In this document: in pieces, positions 10,420-23,423 of the stretch
Layout of the letters: the number at the start of each line of letters is the position of its first letter
Position numbering within the stretch: position 1 is the first letter of the stretch
Origin: Fasciola hepatica
Lineage: Eukaryota > Platyhelminthes > Trematoda > Plagiorchiida > Fasciolidae
DNA: 64,000 bases
Direction of reading: 5' to 3'
Assembly (NCBI GenBank): GCA_948099385.1
Contig: CANUEZ040000024.1
Span: 19,480,001-19,544,000, forward strand
Program-made: the position numbers and the translations under genes
Notes under the pieces: model-generated
What the model saw: only the letters and a program-made list of their open reading frames with translations
Told to the model about the DNA's origin: nothing
Database searches by the model: none

Positions 10420-13220
10420 ACCTTGGCCTACGTGGCTGGTTTTGTGGGGTTTGTCGTTATCCTTGATTCAGTGGTCAATTTTCGTGAGCGATACATCATG
10501 GACCCTGTTAAGTCAAACGTGGTTGTCGGTTTTATGAACTACCGTCTTTCTCCGACAACCCCTTTTTCCCATTTTTACGCTAGAGTAGGAGATGAGCAGC
10601 CTTTTCAGTTAATTCCCCAGTCTTTTACACTTGGAGAATGATGTGCTTCAAATCACCACCAGAATGGTCCATCATATCGTGAAAATGAGTTCTCTCATCT
10701 ACAAAGACCCACGGGATGACCTCCAAAAAATTGTTTCCAAAGAGCACCTTTTCTATAAATACTGAGTCTAAGATCAATCTGGGCATACAGAAATACATGG
10801 ACATCAGCTTTGGACACGATATCAGTAAAATCATCGGGCAACTGGAGACCGTGTGGAGATTATCACTCACTCAACCAAATGGCCAGCCTGGGCTGATATC
10901 CCATCCCAACTTCACAGACCTCACAGACGGTTTGATCGGTAAATTAATTTTCACCCCCATAAACCTTGTGCGGGCATACAACAAAACAGCAATAGCCTAG
11001 ACGGACCTTCACGAAGTCACTGTAACAAAGCTGACCGATCCTCTCGAGCTTCTGACAGTGGTGTTTATTTTCTGTAAGGCTACGAAAACTCCCAGCAGTT
11101 CATCGGTATGTTTTTGATGGCTTTATTTCGCTGTTGCGCATAGTGACGAATTCCTCCTCACCAGCTCGTTTGAGAACATTTGACACTCCTAGGAAAACTT
11201 AGCTACCCCCAGCCTTGTCAAGGGATCAAGATGAACGCGAAAAAATGAATAGTGTGTCCGGAATTTATTGAATTCATATGGCCTATTTTTACTTCAACTG
11301 GAATAATACCTCTGTAAAAGAACTTGGGGGGCTATTTTAGACTACCTAGAACTCGCATCATTTAAGCAAGTACGGCTTTTCACTAGGCCTGGTTAGTCTT
11401 TATCAGTTTTTTATATTCAACAGTGCACTCAGCCGGTGCAGTAACCCGTGCAGTTCTGAAAAGACAAAGCAAACCAGCTAGTATTCACTGATGCCGCATG
11501 AGACGCTTTCCCCACTCCGAACCAGGCTATCGGCAATACGACCTGCGTGTCATACCTAAGGTCCACAGTTCCATTGACTTAGTAACCGAAGGAACCGAAA
11601 AATCCAAAGATACCATGGTTCAAAAATGTTTGTTCGACAGTTGGTAGCCCGGTGCATTTTTCTCAAAAACCTGCAACCGGAGGAAATCGGATATAGCACT
11701 TTTAGCTGTGAAATCTTCACCATTTGCCTAGGTACCTTTTGCTGTAAATCTTGCAGGGACGTGAATTCCTCACCATAAATTAATTACTTACGCATTGCTT
11801 ACAATCACGATCAGGCATTTCAGCAGAGAGTTCCGACATCTGGATCACATTACTCAGTTACCGCGTGACGTACGCCATATCTCAGCTGTTTATAATCCTG
11901 TGGCGGATACGCAATCCCGTATCTATAACTCGGCACTTCACACTTCCGGTCTGATCATTTTTGAGGACATTGCAACCGTGCAAACAGTTGATCACGAGAT
12001 AGAGAAACTCTTCGCTGTGGCTGCATCCTGTTCGCGTGCACTTGTCTGAACGTAAAATATGATGCAACATGTCATAAGACCATTCATGGCCAGTAGTACC
12101 ACCAGATTTCATGCGGCAGGTTTTCGAAACCTTAAGCCGTTTGACCCAGCCAGGTAAACGCGCTTCAACAAATCTCACCAAGATTGATTTGTTTGGTGCA
12201 GTATGACCTATGAAGTCGTTGCATGGAACCGAGCTTGCACCCAGTGACAACAATCAAAATTGTACAGGCACGCAAAACGTCCGTTATTCGAGTTCTCGTC
12301 CGCTGAAACGAGTTTTCAACGAGTGCACATTGACTCGGTATGGCCATTGCTGCCATCAGAAAATAGCATTAACCTCCTCACTCACGTAAACCAACTCACC
12401 AGATGGGCCTTAGCTATACTACCAAAAATGCAGCCAGTGAAACTTTCGCTCAGGCTTTCATAATACACCGGATGGCATCATTTGGTTGTCCAGTCATGGT
12501 TTCCACAGACCGTGACTAGCACTTGCATTTGCAAATTCTAGGCAGTCGTCTCATGCACACCACAGCCTACGGCTCATCAGCAAAGCGTATGGCAGTATAT
12601 TTCTACCGAAAACACAAAAGGGCTTTAGCAGCTCAGTTAAACCTAGGCTGGCATGGGTAAATACCATTATTACTGGTAGTTTGAGCAATGCACTTAAGGC
12701 CGATCTGCAAATTGACAACCGTTTTAGGTTGCTCACTACGCCTACATGGTGGCATGGTGGCTCCAAAACCGTTGCCACTTTGACCAAGCCGAATTGCTGT
12801 TTACTTAACACCTCAAATGCGCGGGTTAAGCCTATCCGCAGTAAGCGAGAAAAGGCAACAGAATAAGAGCACCTAATTCTTCAACATTGCACTGACCTAT
12901 TCCTTAGAACAAAAGAGTGCTCCCCTATACAACCTACATACTTCAAACCGTACACGGTTCTTTGCCGGACGGAATAAAACATTTGTCTTAGATCAGAATG
13001 ACTGAGAGGATTCGGCTTGAATGCACCATCTTCGACCTGTTTTCGTCGCGGAACTCATCATGCCTGTATCCACCTCGGCCAGCTTTCCCAGCCGAAGAAC
13101 TATGACAGACTCATCAACAGCCGACAAAATTAGAGCTAGAGACCCGTATGTCAAACCATCCTGCTGCGTTCCTCGACCCGCAGCAGCTTACCCGATTTTT
13201 CAATTGCGGAGTGAATAATT
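10420..13220 (+). mobile_element. Decayed Gypsy-type LTR retrotransposon 1 (pol region)
   Basis: Conceptual translation across frames gives the usual Gypsy order. Reverse transcriptase is recognisable near 10,920-10,990 (IFTPINLVRAYNKTAIA, matching the conserved FS.IDL..AY.QI.V block). RNase H follows near 11,600-11,900 (GAFFSK, then DHITQLPRDVRHI and NPVADTQSRI). The integrase core is at 12,310-12,440 (RVHIDSVWPLLPS, LLTHVNQLTRWALAI), continued near 12,560-12,720 by TAYGSSAKRMAVYFYRKHK and ALKADLQIDNR. The C-terminal stretch QPTYFKPYTVLCRTE lies near 12,920-12,965. Many stops and frameshifts interrupt it, so it cannot encode working enzymes. LTRs were not identified, and the ends are approximate. 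Confidence 0.8.
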
Positions 13221-14480
13221 ACGAAACCTATATAACTTGCGCAGATTTGCTTATTCCATAAAGTGAAGAACAATGTGGAGGCTCAAGAACAAAAAAGACC
13301 GTATTTTCTGGTTCTGCAGTAGTTTATTTTCTCAACAACTACAGGCTGTCCGACACCACTGCGGTATAATATATTTTCGTTTGAGTTCATTGGGTTCCTC
13401 TTCATCCTTAATCCCCCTTTGATTGTACTAAAAGTCTTCAGTTTTGTAAAAAACTGAGACAGTAAACCATCAAAATGAAATATTCTTCACTGATACGGAC
13501 GTCGATGAGCTCCTTTTGTGAGGTTTCTGCTTTCGTGATCCGTTGAACTTGTCCTGGGTACCATTCGTGACAACCAAATATAATAGTGTTTTCAAGATCC
13601 ACCAAGGTAGGAAGAACAGATAAGTAAATGGAGTCTGCGAAGGAAACGGATACCGAATGGAGGTCGACATCCCCTGCCAAGCAGACTTCGTAATACGTCT
13701 TTCAGTGGAGTGAGTGGAAAGTAAGTTCCACTGTCAGCATGACCACGATGGCCAAAATGTCTTACGTTCGGGTGTAACCCTAGAAGATATTGAGTTGGTT
13801 AGTCGGCTTCGCTGGCTCCCAAAATCTAGCTCCTAGTGCCAGCCACCACACCCTACCGCTTGTGAACATACGTCCATTCTTTCATCATCTTATTATTCAC
13901 AACTGAAGCCACTAACCTTTCAAACGGAACAGAAGGTATGACGAACGTTTACTGCCTCTAGTTCATTATGATTCACAACTTCCTTCGCAGACTGTTGATA
14001 TTCGAAATCTTTCTTCCAGTCTATCCTCGAGGAAAGGGTCTCTGCACTACTCAGCCGATTATCCTCCTTCGTCTCTTTTTTGACAGTGTGCGCAACTGTA
14101 AGGGATAATTCCAACAAACCCCCTCGGCGTAAGGCAACGTGCAGTCTTTGTAATAAGCTCCTATCATGATATACACCGTCGGAACCCAATGGTCTTTTGT
14201 CCTTGGTCTCACTGGTGAACGTTGATCGATCGGCTTAAAGATTTACCCCTCCTATAACGAAATCCGTTGAGCCATGGCTTCATCAGGCCTACCTCGTTCC
14301 ACTACCAGCAGCTTCTCAAAATTTTTCCTGAACTGTTCTATTCAAGTTGTCCTGTGGCACGCACCACGTTGTCACATACGAATCTGTCGTTTAGCGCCAT
14401 GCCAGGTGCTCAGCGCAGCAAATACGGAGACAGGTATTGAGCCATAGGACAACAGCAGCAGATGACCATTTATTACATTG
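13221..14480. other. Stretch between two Gypsy relics, nothing assigned
   Basis: Minus-strand frames of about 80 to 90 codons occur at 13,438-13,680 and 13,920-14,189 but show no motif, and no splice sites link them. Part of this space may be LTR sequence of either neighbour. Confidence 0.35.
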
Positions 14481-14502
14481 TAATATTCTACGAGATAATA
14501 AA

Positions 14503-14548
14503 GTATTATCCCGCGTGAGATGTCACGCAATCAGAACACGAATACAGC
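14503..14548 (-). repeat. Candidate LTR remnant of Gypsy element 2, low-coordinate side
   Basis: AGTATTATCCCGC at 14,503 begins a block of about 43 bases that matches 19,127-19,169 in the same orientation with about 7 differences by my count. The two blocks bracket the Gypsy-like gag-pol relic between them, as LTRs would. Only this core is alignable by eye. Confidence 0.4.
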
Positions 14549-14649
14549 ACACGACACGCTGTAGAATTTTGTTTATTGCGCAAGAGTACGTACAGTAGCG
14601 CGGTATATGAATACAACAAAAATGTCCAGTTGTATTTATAGTCAGTCGT

Positions 14650-17600
14650 GAATATCACGTCTGCCAAATGTTGGATGGAGCTCCGGATGCCTGAAGTACC
14701 CCGCAGGTAATGTTCACATTCCAGCTGATCTTTTGGCAGTGGGTTCTTCAGATGCTCTCCTGGATCCGGATTATTGCCATAGTCTGAGATAGGAGGATCG
14801 ACGGCAGAAACAACAGTGGGATTGTTCTTAGGCTGGCCTTCTCTGTCGAACTGTGCTTGAATGATATGTCTCCGGGGACTTCACAAGACCTGATAATGAA
14901 ATATGTCCGCCATTCAATTGTCGTTTTTACCAGAATGTGAAACTGAGTGGTCGCAGTTAGTTTCTTCTGAAAAAGCCTATATTAGTGGAAGATTTACATC
15001 CCAAAAAGGCTCCAAAGCAACAAGATCTGAAAATTTGCACTGGACTCTTGTCAGTGGTAACATGACGAGCAATTTGGTATTGTATCAAGAATTTATCAAC
15101 AACTCGAACTAATTCTACACATGGCTGGGGGTTATTAGAATGCATATCACTTCCAAGGGTGTAAACGAAGTTCTCAGTAAGTCCATTAGATTCAGTACGG
15201 TGGGGTAGATTATACACATGACGACAACCAAGTCCTTTCAGCCAAATTTCAAGGAACTTGGCGGAGAAAAGGGGACCGCTATCAGTATCATTTGCTAGAG
15301 ACACCGCTTTTATACTGAACATCTTGTAGAAGACAGTCTCTGTGCATCCGGCTGTGAGTGGAGTTGTCCAAAGGACATCTGGCCAGCATGAAAAAGCACC
15401 AACAATTACCAGAGCACAGATTTGTTTAGAAAGGGACCACGGTATTCTGCATACATATGCTACCCTAGCTCACACTATACTGACCACAAAAGCAGTTTTC
15501 TGGGTTTTGAAAATCCCCTGTATGGGCAGCTTTGGTAATTCATATTAGTACTGATATATCAGTGTTTAACTCAGGCTACCAATTTGTCCTTCAGGTCAAG
15601 AAACTCATTTTATCAACCTCCGAGTGGCCGGCGAATAAATCAGAAATTACGGCAGATCGAAGCTTTGGACGAACAAGAATAGTCCCTGAAGCACAACAGT
15701 TCATATCTAGACACCGAAGGTTTCTGTGTCCAAAAGAAGCCAGGAAATCGCCGCTTTTCACTGTCAGTACATCCACTGTGCAACACCGGGATGATTGATG
15801 CGAAGTATTTATGTGTATCTTGAATCATGTCTCCCCTACGTAAAGGAAGTGGTTGTACAAACAAGCCGCCTGACGTATGCGACGGCGTGGAGGCAGAAGC
15901 ATATCGGTATAGAAGGTCTGCCCGCTTAGTTTGTTTAGCGCTAAGTTGAGCATTGTCTTAGTCTGAAGAACCAATATCATGCCTTAGCTTCTGAACATTA
16001 GGGCTAACGACTTTTCTGGTGATCTCCTGTGGTGATAAAAAAAGTTTTACACCTCATGGTCATCGATAGCGAACCCAGCACTAAAAAGATGCTTGTACAG
16101 GTGCTTTACTTTCCAGCAGACCATCAGTGCTTTCCTTTGGGTGTCAGAGTAACCCATTGCAGCTTCCGTAGGAACTTGTGAAATGAAAATGACAGGTTGT
16201 GTTCGTTATTTAGGAGTAGTATCGATTTCCATGGGAGATGCATCAGTTATTTCAGTAGTATGATATTTTGGTTAAAATGGCTCAAGGACAACATCCGCTT
16301 TCGGAAGTGCTGACAGATTACACAGTATCGTTTCATGACCCAAAGACCACGAAAAATACTGGACAGAAAGAAATCAAAACAAAAACTGCTTTTCGAGAAA
16401 CGCTTGCAATGGAGAGAGAATAGCACTGTGAACCATGCTAAATAACGAAATTCGGGAATCCGTCTGGGTGAAGGTGCATCAATTAGAAGCTCTAATTACT
16501 TGGGGTTAGGATAAGTGTTTTCAGAATTTATGGTAAAAAGCACGAAAATTGTGAGATACCAAAAACAAACTGGTTTAGGTTGGTTGTCAACTTTAAACTC
16601 GAAGATATATCTATACTAAATAAAGCCGAGGAAAATCAAGTATGATTTTGGATGGGCTATGCATAACAAAGTCTCCCTGACATGACTGGTCTCCATCAAA
16701 ACCGGCAGTGGTCCATTAAGAAATTGGTAGAACACAGCAGGCGACACGTGAAAACCGAAAGGGAGAAAATTATGTTTGTAAAGACCAAAAGGAGTATTGA
16801 TGGCCGTTAGTAAACTGTATTCTTAATAAAGCGGTATTTTTAGTATGCATCATGAAGATCAACCCTAGAAAAGACTGTAGAACATGAAAGACGATAGAGC
16901 ACATCCTCTTATTCTTTAAGAGTACAAGTACACTGAAGTAGTCTTTTGTTGAGGGTCATCTGATAATCACTGCTTTATCGTGCGACTTCGCCATCCGACT
17001 TCAGGGAAGTTAAAATGGGATTAGCCTAACAAGATTGCATTATCTGGATGAAGTCAAGCAAAATACGGGGAAAATGTGTCCGTATCCCTTTCATGCGTGG
17101 ATATATACCTGTTTCTATCGATCTTTACTCATGATTCAGCGCGGATAGTATCATCCTCTCTATGAATAGAATGACTTCACTTGTTTGCTTGTGAAATTAC
17201 TTGTAGCTCAACTCTTTAACCTGCTCGTTCACTCTTTCACCGGCTTGCTTGCAGGCTTGCCATGTACTCGTCGGTTGCCATCGGGTTGCATTTACGTTTG
17301 TATAGATAAATGGAGTGGATCAGTTATGAGACAGGATTCAACTGGTATAAATATCCCTGTTTCGCACATGGACTCTGTGGTCAGGCGAAAATGTTCACGT
17401 TGGCCAAGTAGTATGATGCATGGCTCGAAAAATTCCACTTCGCCGGACACATCGAATTTAGTAGGCTATACGTGCATCCCATCAGTAACTTTAGGGCACT
17501 GGAGAAAAAGATTCTAAAGACAGGAAACAACACCCTGGAAAATATTTCCATATGACAGACGAACAATTTTAAGCCAAGGGTAGACGGACCGAATTCAAAA

Positions 17601-18540
17601 ATTATAAATTCCTACCGAATTAGAGGACAGTTAGAAACCTGAATCAGAATAACACACGGATCAAAAATAGGTACAGAATGGCCAGTGATACTTGTAATCG
17701 GGAGCTCAGTGGGTGAAATATGAGCATCGGTGAACTGTTTATAGATAAGATTTTGAAATGATAGATACGGTACTGACCCTGTCAGTAATAAATTGGTGTG
17801 AACTCTTGCCGGAGTAAATAAAGTATCAATAGGATAAGGAGAGGAACTACGGATAACAGATAAAGTCAAATAAGAAAGCTCATCTTCAATTAAAATTTGA
17901 GCGGAATGGGGATTACCCGTCAAATGACAAACGTTAAAGTGTCGGCATACATTCTGTTTATGACAAGTCTTACCGCAAGGAAAGCCCTTTGGATTTCGGT
18001 GCGAGCATGGAAAACAGGAATGTAGCCGCCCATAGAAGGTCCATTTTCCAAGAGTTTTCTACTCAGGAACATGGGAACCACTTGGTCCCTTGAGATAACA
18101 GCATTGATGCAGTAACGACCCGATGTTTTGATTTGTTGCCGAGTAATAACTCGGGCATCCTTATGGTTTTTAGTCGCAATGGCCGGAACTGAATCACTAG
18201 CAGGTGCAGTTATAGCCTTGAAATCCTTATACTGTTCTGAAATTTCGTGTTATTCTGAATTAGTCGTCTCGGCTGCAATTTGGCTGTATTTATACCAGCA
18301 ATGGAAAGGTCTGAGTTGATCATTCACTAGTGCACCATAATCACACTTCGCAGCTTGTGCATGCAGTTCAAGAGTGAAGGCTAAAACACACTGGTTTTCT
18401 GTGCTAACGAACGGATTGAATTCGGCCTGCTCAGATGCAATAAGGCTAATAGGTTTTACCTGAAGCTGTAGGGGCGCATGCAGTTTCGCAATGGAGAAAT
18501 CCACTAGAGAATCCGGATACTCAAGGTTTCTTACCAATAT
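14650..18540 (-). mobile_element. Decayed Gypsy-type LTR retrotransposon 2 (gag-pol, minus strand)
   Basis: On the minus strand the domains come in Gypsy order. A gag-like frame lies at 18,537-18,250. A Cys/His zinc-knuckle stretch at about 18,040-17,930 includes FPCGKTCHKQNVCRHFNVCH. A protease-like frame at 17,923-17,612 has LLLTGSVPYLSFQNLI, where the usual active-site Asp is replaced. Reverse transcriptase at about 16,890-16,690 has TAINTPFGLYKHNFLPFGFH and SPAVFYQFLNG. The integrase zinc-binding stretch at about 15,700-15,600 has SAVISDLFAGHSEVDKM, and the integrase core at 15,310-14,960 has DTDSGPLFSAKFLEIW, GCRHVYNLPHRTESNGLTEN and KFLIQYQIARHVTTDKSPVQ. Stops and frameshifts are frequent. 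It faces Gypsy element 1. Confidence 0.82.
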
Positions 18541-19126
18541 TTATATATTTTTGACAATGAAGTTCTAAACTGTCTCACCAGTTCTAGTGAGAAAACTTCT
18601 TTGGCCTCGAACTATTTCGATTTGTTTGTACAAAAAAGTCGATTTATATAGAATTCATTGTCGTCATAGCCAAAGGCTGACCCGCGCATGCATTGGTTTA
18701 TTTGTTATTCACAGCCAGCCCTTCTGATTGGCTAGTCTGGTACCAAAAACAGTTTGTTGATTCCGTCAAGTCGACTTTTGACATTTGACTAATCCTTTGA
18801 TCTGGCCCGTGTGCTCTGCTCTTGTCCTCGATTCAGGACAGGCAAAGACGTGCTGGTTGCTGACCAAACAATCGTGCAGTCCACTAAACGAACCAAGCAG
18901 TCTATCAGCAATGTATGAGCCTATTCATTCACAAACGAAAAGTCAGACTACACCGTTTTCCTTTCTCCGCTCAATGCAGTGTTGGTGCGACACCAAATTT
19001 CAAAATGTTGAAAGTACTCCTTGCATTCTCTGGAGGTGCAATTCACATTTAGTGGTTCCATTTCAGCAGAATGCGCTGTGGGATTCCCGTACGCGACGCC
19101 GGAAGTGAAATTGTGTGTATCAATGG

Positions 19127-19170
19127 AGTATTATCCCGCACAAGATTTCATGGAATCAGAGCACGAATAT
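19127..19170 (-). repeat. Candidate LTR remnant of Gypsy element 2, high-coordinate side
   Basis: Partner of the block at 14,503: AGTATTATCCCGC followed by GAATCAG.GCACGAATA. It lies upstream (in the minus direction) of the gag-like frame, where a 5' LTR is expected. Confidence 0.4.
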
Positions 19171-19239
19171 GATAAACGAAGTACAGCACTACTTCGTAAA
19201 TTGCTCGGAAGTATATGGTAAGTGAAAATAGTAAAAATG

Positions 19240-21855
19240 ACAAGACACACGCATAGTCTTTCACGAATACCACACGTTCCTATTTTCTTTTCTGTTTTCG
19301 GAGTAAACGGTTAACAGTTTTGTTGCTCACACCTAGCTCTCTATTTTAACCGCCTTTTCATCAAGTCAATCGTTAAAACTAGACTGCTTTTTGAAGGACT
19401 GCCTTTTTTTTTAGCTTTTTAGCAAGGAAGCCGTTGTAACGTTCGCAATATCCAACTGATAGAACGTACGGAAATCACTCCAAACCAGAGTTATGCGAAC
19501 CCAAATAGGAAAAACTCCAAGGCCGCGGAATTGAAGGTCGATTTTGTCGCAGAACTAATTTTTATAAATATATTAAGTTAAAGGGAATTATTGGGCAGAA
19601 TACAAGTTGACCATCCATAGTAAACTTTTACTGCACATGATCTCGGCGATTCTGGTTGGCTGAAGCTCTTCAGCATCTTCAGCCACGAAGCTGTACCTGA
19701 CAGTATCACGGGTGATGCCTACTGAATCACGACGACCGTGTAGTAGCTCCATATTCATTTCTGATAATCATCGAGTGCACTGCTAAAATTTACAACTTTG
19801 TTTTATTATACTGAACCGGGTTGTTTCGAGGTTAATCACGAACTCAACACCTCCTCGTGAGTCCCGCTCTATAATTTATACAATTTTAATTTGTAGAAGT
19901 CTACTGACTCGAAACTTTCGTCTCAAAACTATGACCGCTCTGTGAATCTAGCCACGGGCTACGCCCAACAGTGTTCTTGTTTTCAGCATGGTATGCCTAA
20001 CTATCCGCCGTCAAATACCTCACAAATCATCGAACTTCCACGATCACGAGGGAAACCTGGCGACCCACTAAGGTTTTTTCATTCATTATCATCGTCGTCA
20101 GAACCAGGATACCGATAAGCGGAAACGAATCGACATAAGAAAACAAAATATCCAAGTCAATCAAGAGTCGCAGAATAACACTACGCGACAATCTCGGCAC
20201 ACACGGGTTGACTGGTGAACGTAAATTTTGAAATGGGTATCGGTGAAAGTGATTCCCTTCACGAAACATTTCACAACTTGGCCGTTTACTGAACTGAATG
20301 AACCGTAAATTTTACTACGGTCATCACCACATAAACACAAATAGATATTCAGGCTTTTACAAAGTACTGTAAACCCGCCTTCCTGAACGGATGAATCTGT
20401 GAAAGCTTATTTAAATGTGCATTTCATGCACCTCGTAACTGTAAGCCCTAATTCCGTCTCACGTAATCGGATTCAGTCAGAATACTATCCCAATACAGAA
20501 GGACTTTGGAACACGCACGGTTTTTATTTGTACATTTTCCTCCTGATTGGCTCAATAACATTTGGAAACAAAACACTGAGTGAGAGAGTACTCGTCCGGT
20601 ACTAGGATTACATTTGTTCGATAATTGCGCTTATTTTATTCGGCCACTACGAATGTGCATTCTCTTTCATCTTTCGGTTGCCAGAATCCAAACTAGAGAA
20701 TTAGAAATTCAGCATGACTAGATACGAGGCAAAGAATGACAGTCAAACTAGCGGTCACAATACTTTTGCGAGGAAAAATATCGTAAATGATCTTAGGGAA
20801 ATATACATTTCCTCCGAACTAACGGCCAAGAATATTCTCAGGAGAATTGGAGGAAAATCCTAAATTGTCCCTGTAAGGTCGATGAGTTTACGGACAGAAC
20901 AGAAATTGGTACGTGCAATTCGGGGAATGAAAGTCGTACCGAATGTCAGGCGCACCAGCTGGCTTTTTATGTTTTAAGCGTCATCCATATTGCACTTGTT
21001 TAGAACAATGTCGTGAATATGACCGCCACGTTTTTGTTGGAAAGAGCTTTGTCTGCCCCTAATCTCTTCATAGCACACACGTCATTAACAAGACAAACCG
21101 ACCAATCTGAGTAAAACGGAAAATTCACACTGATGGGCTGCCTACTGGCAAATATGACATCAGTTCGCAGATATGATATCCATCGTAGATTCCATAGTAG
21201 TTTCTGAAACCAGTAAGTAACATTACTTCAAGAGACAATACATCTTCGAAGGCTCACTGGAGAAAAATCCGTTGTGCTTCAGTCTTCGTAAGTAGGTAGA
21301 ACGAGGATAAAGGATATTTCATGCCATACCAAGCGTCAGACTAAAATGTTTTGAACGAAAGCCTACAAAATGTGCCTTCAAATTGCAATCAGTGCTATAG
21401 CACATGAAAAAATAAGGGTTTCAGCTCGACCGAAACGATTATCGCTTATCTTGTATCCAACAGCTCACAGATATTCCTCCTAGGAGTCGTGGTAAAAAAT
21501 GGCTCAGCTACCGAGCAACTCAGCTTTACTGTTTCGCGGAGTATATCTGAAGGTGCTGTTTGCTTCATATCACAGCAATAAATTGACGTGCAGAGATGGA
21601 ATAAATTGTCATTTTAGACTATCTGATGTATTTATGCTTGAGAGAGTAAACAGTCGAGGTGTCACAACGTTGAGACTTTATTGCACATATTTTTACTTCG
21701 TTCTGGTATGGTTCACTGCTTCATCAACGGTTGATTCGTTCAAAATCCCGCTGCTCGCCACATTAAAGTGATCACAAGACATCGATTTGAAATTTCAATG
21801 ACCAAGTGTAGATTTTCTTGGTAATAGGTGACAGCGAGAAAGATTTTGTGTGTGA
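19240..21855. other. Stretch with no supported gene
   Basis: No family motif was found on either strand. A plus-strand frame of 90 codons at 21,499-21,771 is hydrophobic and unrecognised. The region separates the Gypsy relics from the 3' end of the EGF/TSP1 gene. Confidence 0.4.
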
Positions 21856-21860
21856 AACAT

Positions 21861-21866
21861 TTTATT
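21861..21866 (-). terminator. Polyadenylation signal AATAAA of the EGF/TSP1 gene
   Basis: TTTATT on the plus strand reads AATAAA on the minus strand, about 97 bases downstream of the TAG stop at 21,963. This is a normal position for a short 3' UTR. It is the first such hexamer after the stop. Confidence 0.6.
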
Positions 21867-21962
21867 CGTTGAGGATGAAATGCGCCGTTTGATTACACAC
21901 GAAGCCAGTGGGAGTACGTAACGTAGTGGTAAAACGTATTCCCCGGGGGATGAAAACAACGT

Positions 21963-22151
21963 CTAGGTTCCACGTACTACGCGTGCAATACATGCTGCTA
22001 TTCCAATAATCAGCAAAAACATACTGATCGCCAAACTCAGAAACGCTTGTAATTCTAAAAGACCCGGGTCCGTTGCTGCCAATGATTGGTAGTTCGGATT
22101 GTTGGGCGAAAACGGACACTGAGTTCCAGTTCTTGGGGGACATACTTCCGT
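21963..22151 (-). CDS. Exon 8: end of TSP1 region, membrane span, tail and stop
   Basis: The exon follows the acceptor TTTACTCAG and opens in phase 0, as exon 7 requires. It codes for residues 568-629: EVCPPRTGTQCPFSPN, with two cysteines that may complete the TSP1 module, then an acidic and Gln-rich juxtamembrane stretch. A span of about 20 hydrophobic residues follows (FLSLAISMFLLIIGIAACIA, 604-623), then the basic tail RVVRGT and TAG. The single span after extracellular modules gives type I topology. The tail is too short for any enzymatic domain, so signalling would need partners. Confidence 0.82.
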   Translation of the reverse strand, partial: TEVCPPRTGTQCPFSPNNPNYQSLAATDPGLLELQAFLSLAISMFLLIIGIAACIARVVRGT

Positions 22152-23323
22152 CTGAGTAAAACAAAATTGCAAAAAATCAATCACCACGCTTGCCTTGGTA
22201 TGAGCACGAATAAAATGCAATAGAAAAAAAAACAAATCGTCTGTTGAATTCTCGCCTAGTTGCGGTCGTGCGCGAACCAACGCTGGCGCTATAAATAGAA
22301 CGGTAAAAAGACAGGCGAATACATGCAGGAAATCCAGGAGACGAAAAGCAAACTTTTGCTCAAAATTGCACCAGTATTTTAGATAATTGATTCACGTGCA
22401 AAATTGTGTAGTGAAAAAGATTTCCTTGTGAAACGCCTTCAAATATTGAGCACTACGAGTACTTTTCACTTCATATACGCACGATTATTGGAGCAGGTGC
22501 AATCTTTAGAGATAACGGCCAATTTACCTAAACAATCAAATAGTAAATGTGTATAGCTCTGTTCAGACTGGGTTGTAAGAGGTTTTCGAAATGGATCACT
22601 GTGACCAATAAAATAGCGGAGGCGGCCGAATTATTGCAGGCTTGAATCTGAATCATGGTTTCCAGGATTTCGTACAGAATGAGTTACCTAATACAGGTTT
22701 TCGCTTATGTGAACAATCACGGACGGGTATGCCGCCGCTCATAATTCCCAGTCCACAGGACTCTACTAGTGTCTCTTAGGTTATGTCTATCATATGTGGC
22801 TTGTAAATAGGTGCGTCCTAGTACCAATACACACACCTCGGCGGGTATCACCTTAATTCCACGTATTCTTGATTGTGCTCCGTGGTTTGAACGTACAAGT
22901 TCCTATTACTGGATTTCACTATTCGGAATATTGTCAGTCCGAGTCCCCAGCACAAATAATTTAGACTACAAAGGGGTAAGGAGTGGCTTTCTCGTACTGC
23001 TAAGGAAAGCTTAGGCTATGATCCTTTTAAATTAGTTCTACTGACGAGAGCTTTTTATGAAACCAGTATATGTAACAACTGCTTTCTTTTTATTCTTTTG
23101 TCTGAATCATCAAGCCTGAAATGCGATAATTGTTCTACAGTCTGAAAAATTCTTATGCTATTTTGATGTCAGCATGCACTTTTGATAGTGAAGGGATATC
23201 GGACAGCGGTGCGTATAAGATCAGTTGGATATCACACTGAGTCATCACGTGAGTACGCTATCTATGGTATGACATAGCGCTCGAAGACGTTTTGAGTCTA
23301 GTCTGGAGTAGGCCGATCAAAAG

Positions 23324-23327
<4 letters not shown>

Positions 23328-23390
<63 letters not shown>
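23328..23390. repeat. (TA)n microsatellite
   Basis: An alternating TA tract of about 62 bases within intron 7. Confidence 0.98.
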
Positions 23391-23393
<3 letters not shown>

Positions 23394-23423
23394 TCATATC
23401 CCCATATATATGATATGGGGATG
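23394..23423. repeat. Palindrome next to the (TA)n tract
   Basis: CATATCCCCATAT and ATGATATGGGGATG form an inverted repeat with almost no loop, directly after the (TA)n tract. The stem could come from mispairing during replication of the AT repeat. Confidence 0.65.

Noticed and set aside
13438..14189. Two minus-strand frames as exons of a second gene
   Set aside because: They have no motif, and no matching donor-acceptor pair in phase was found between them.
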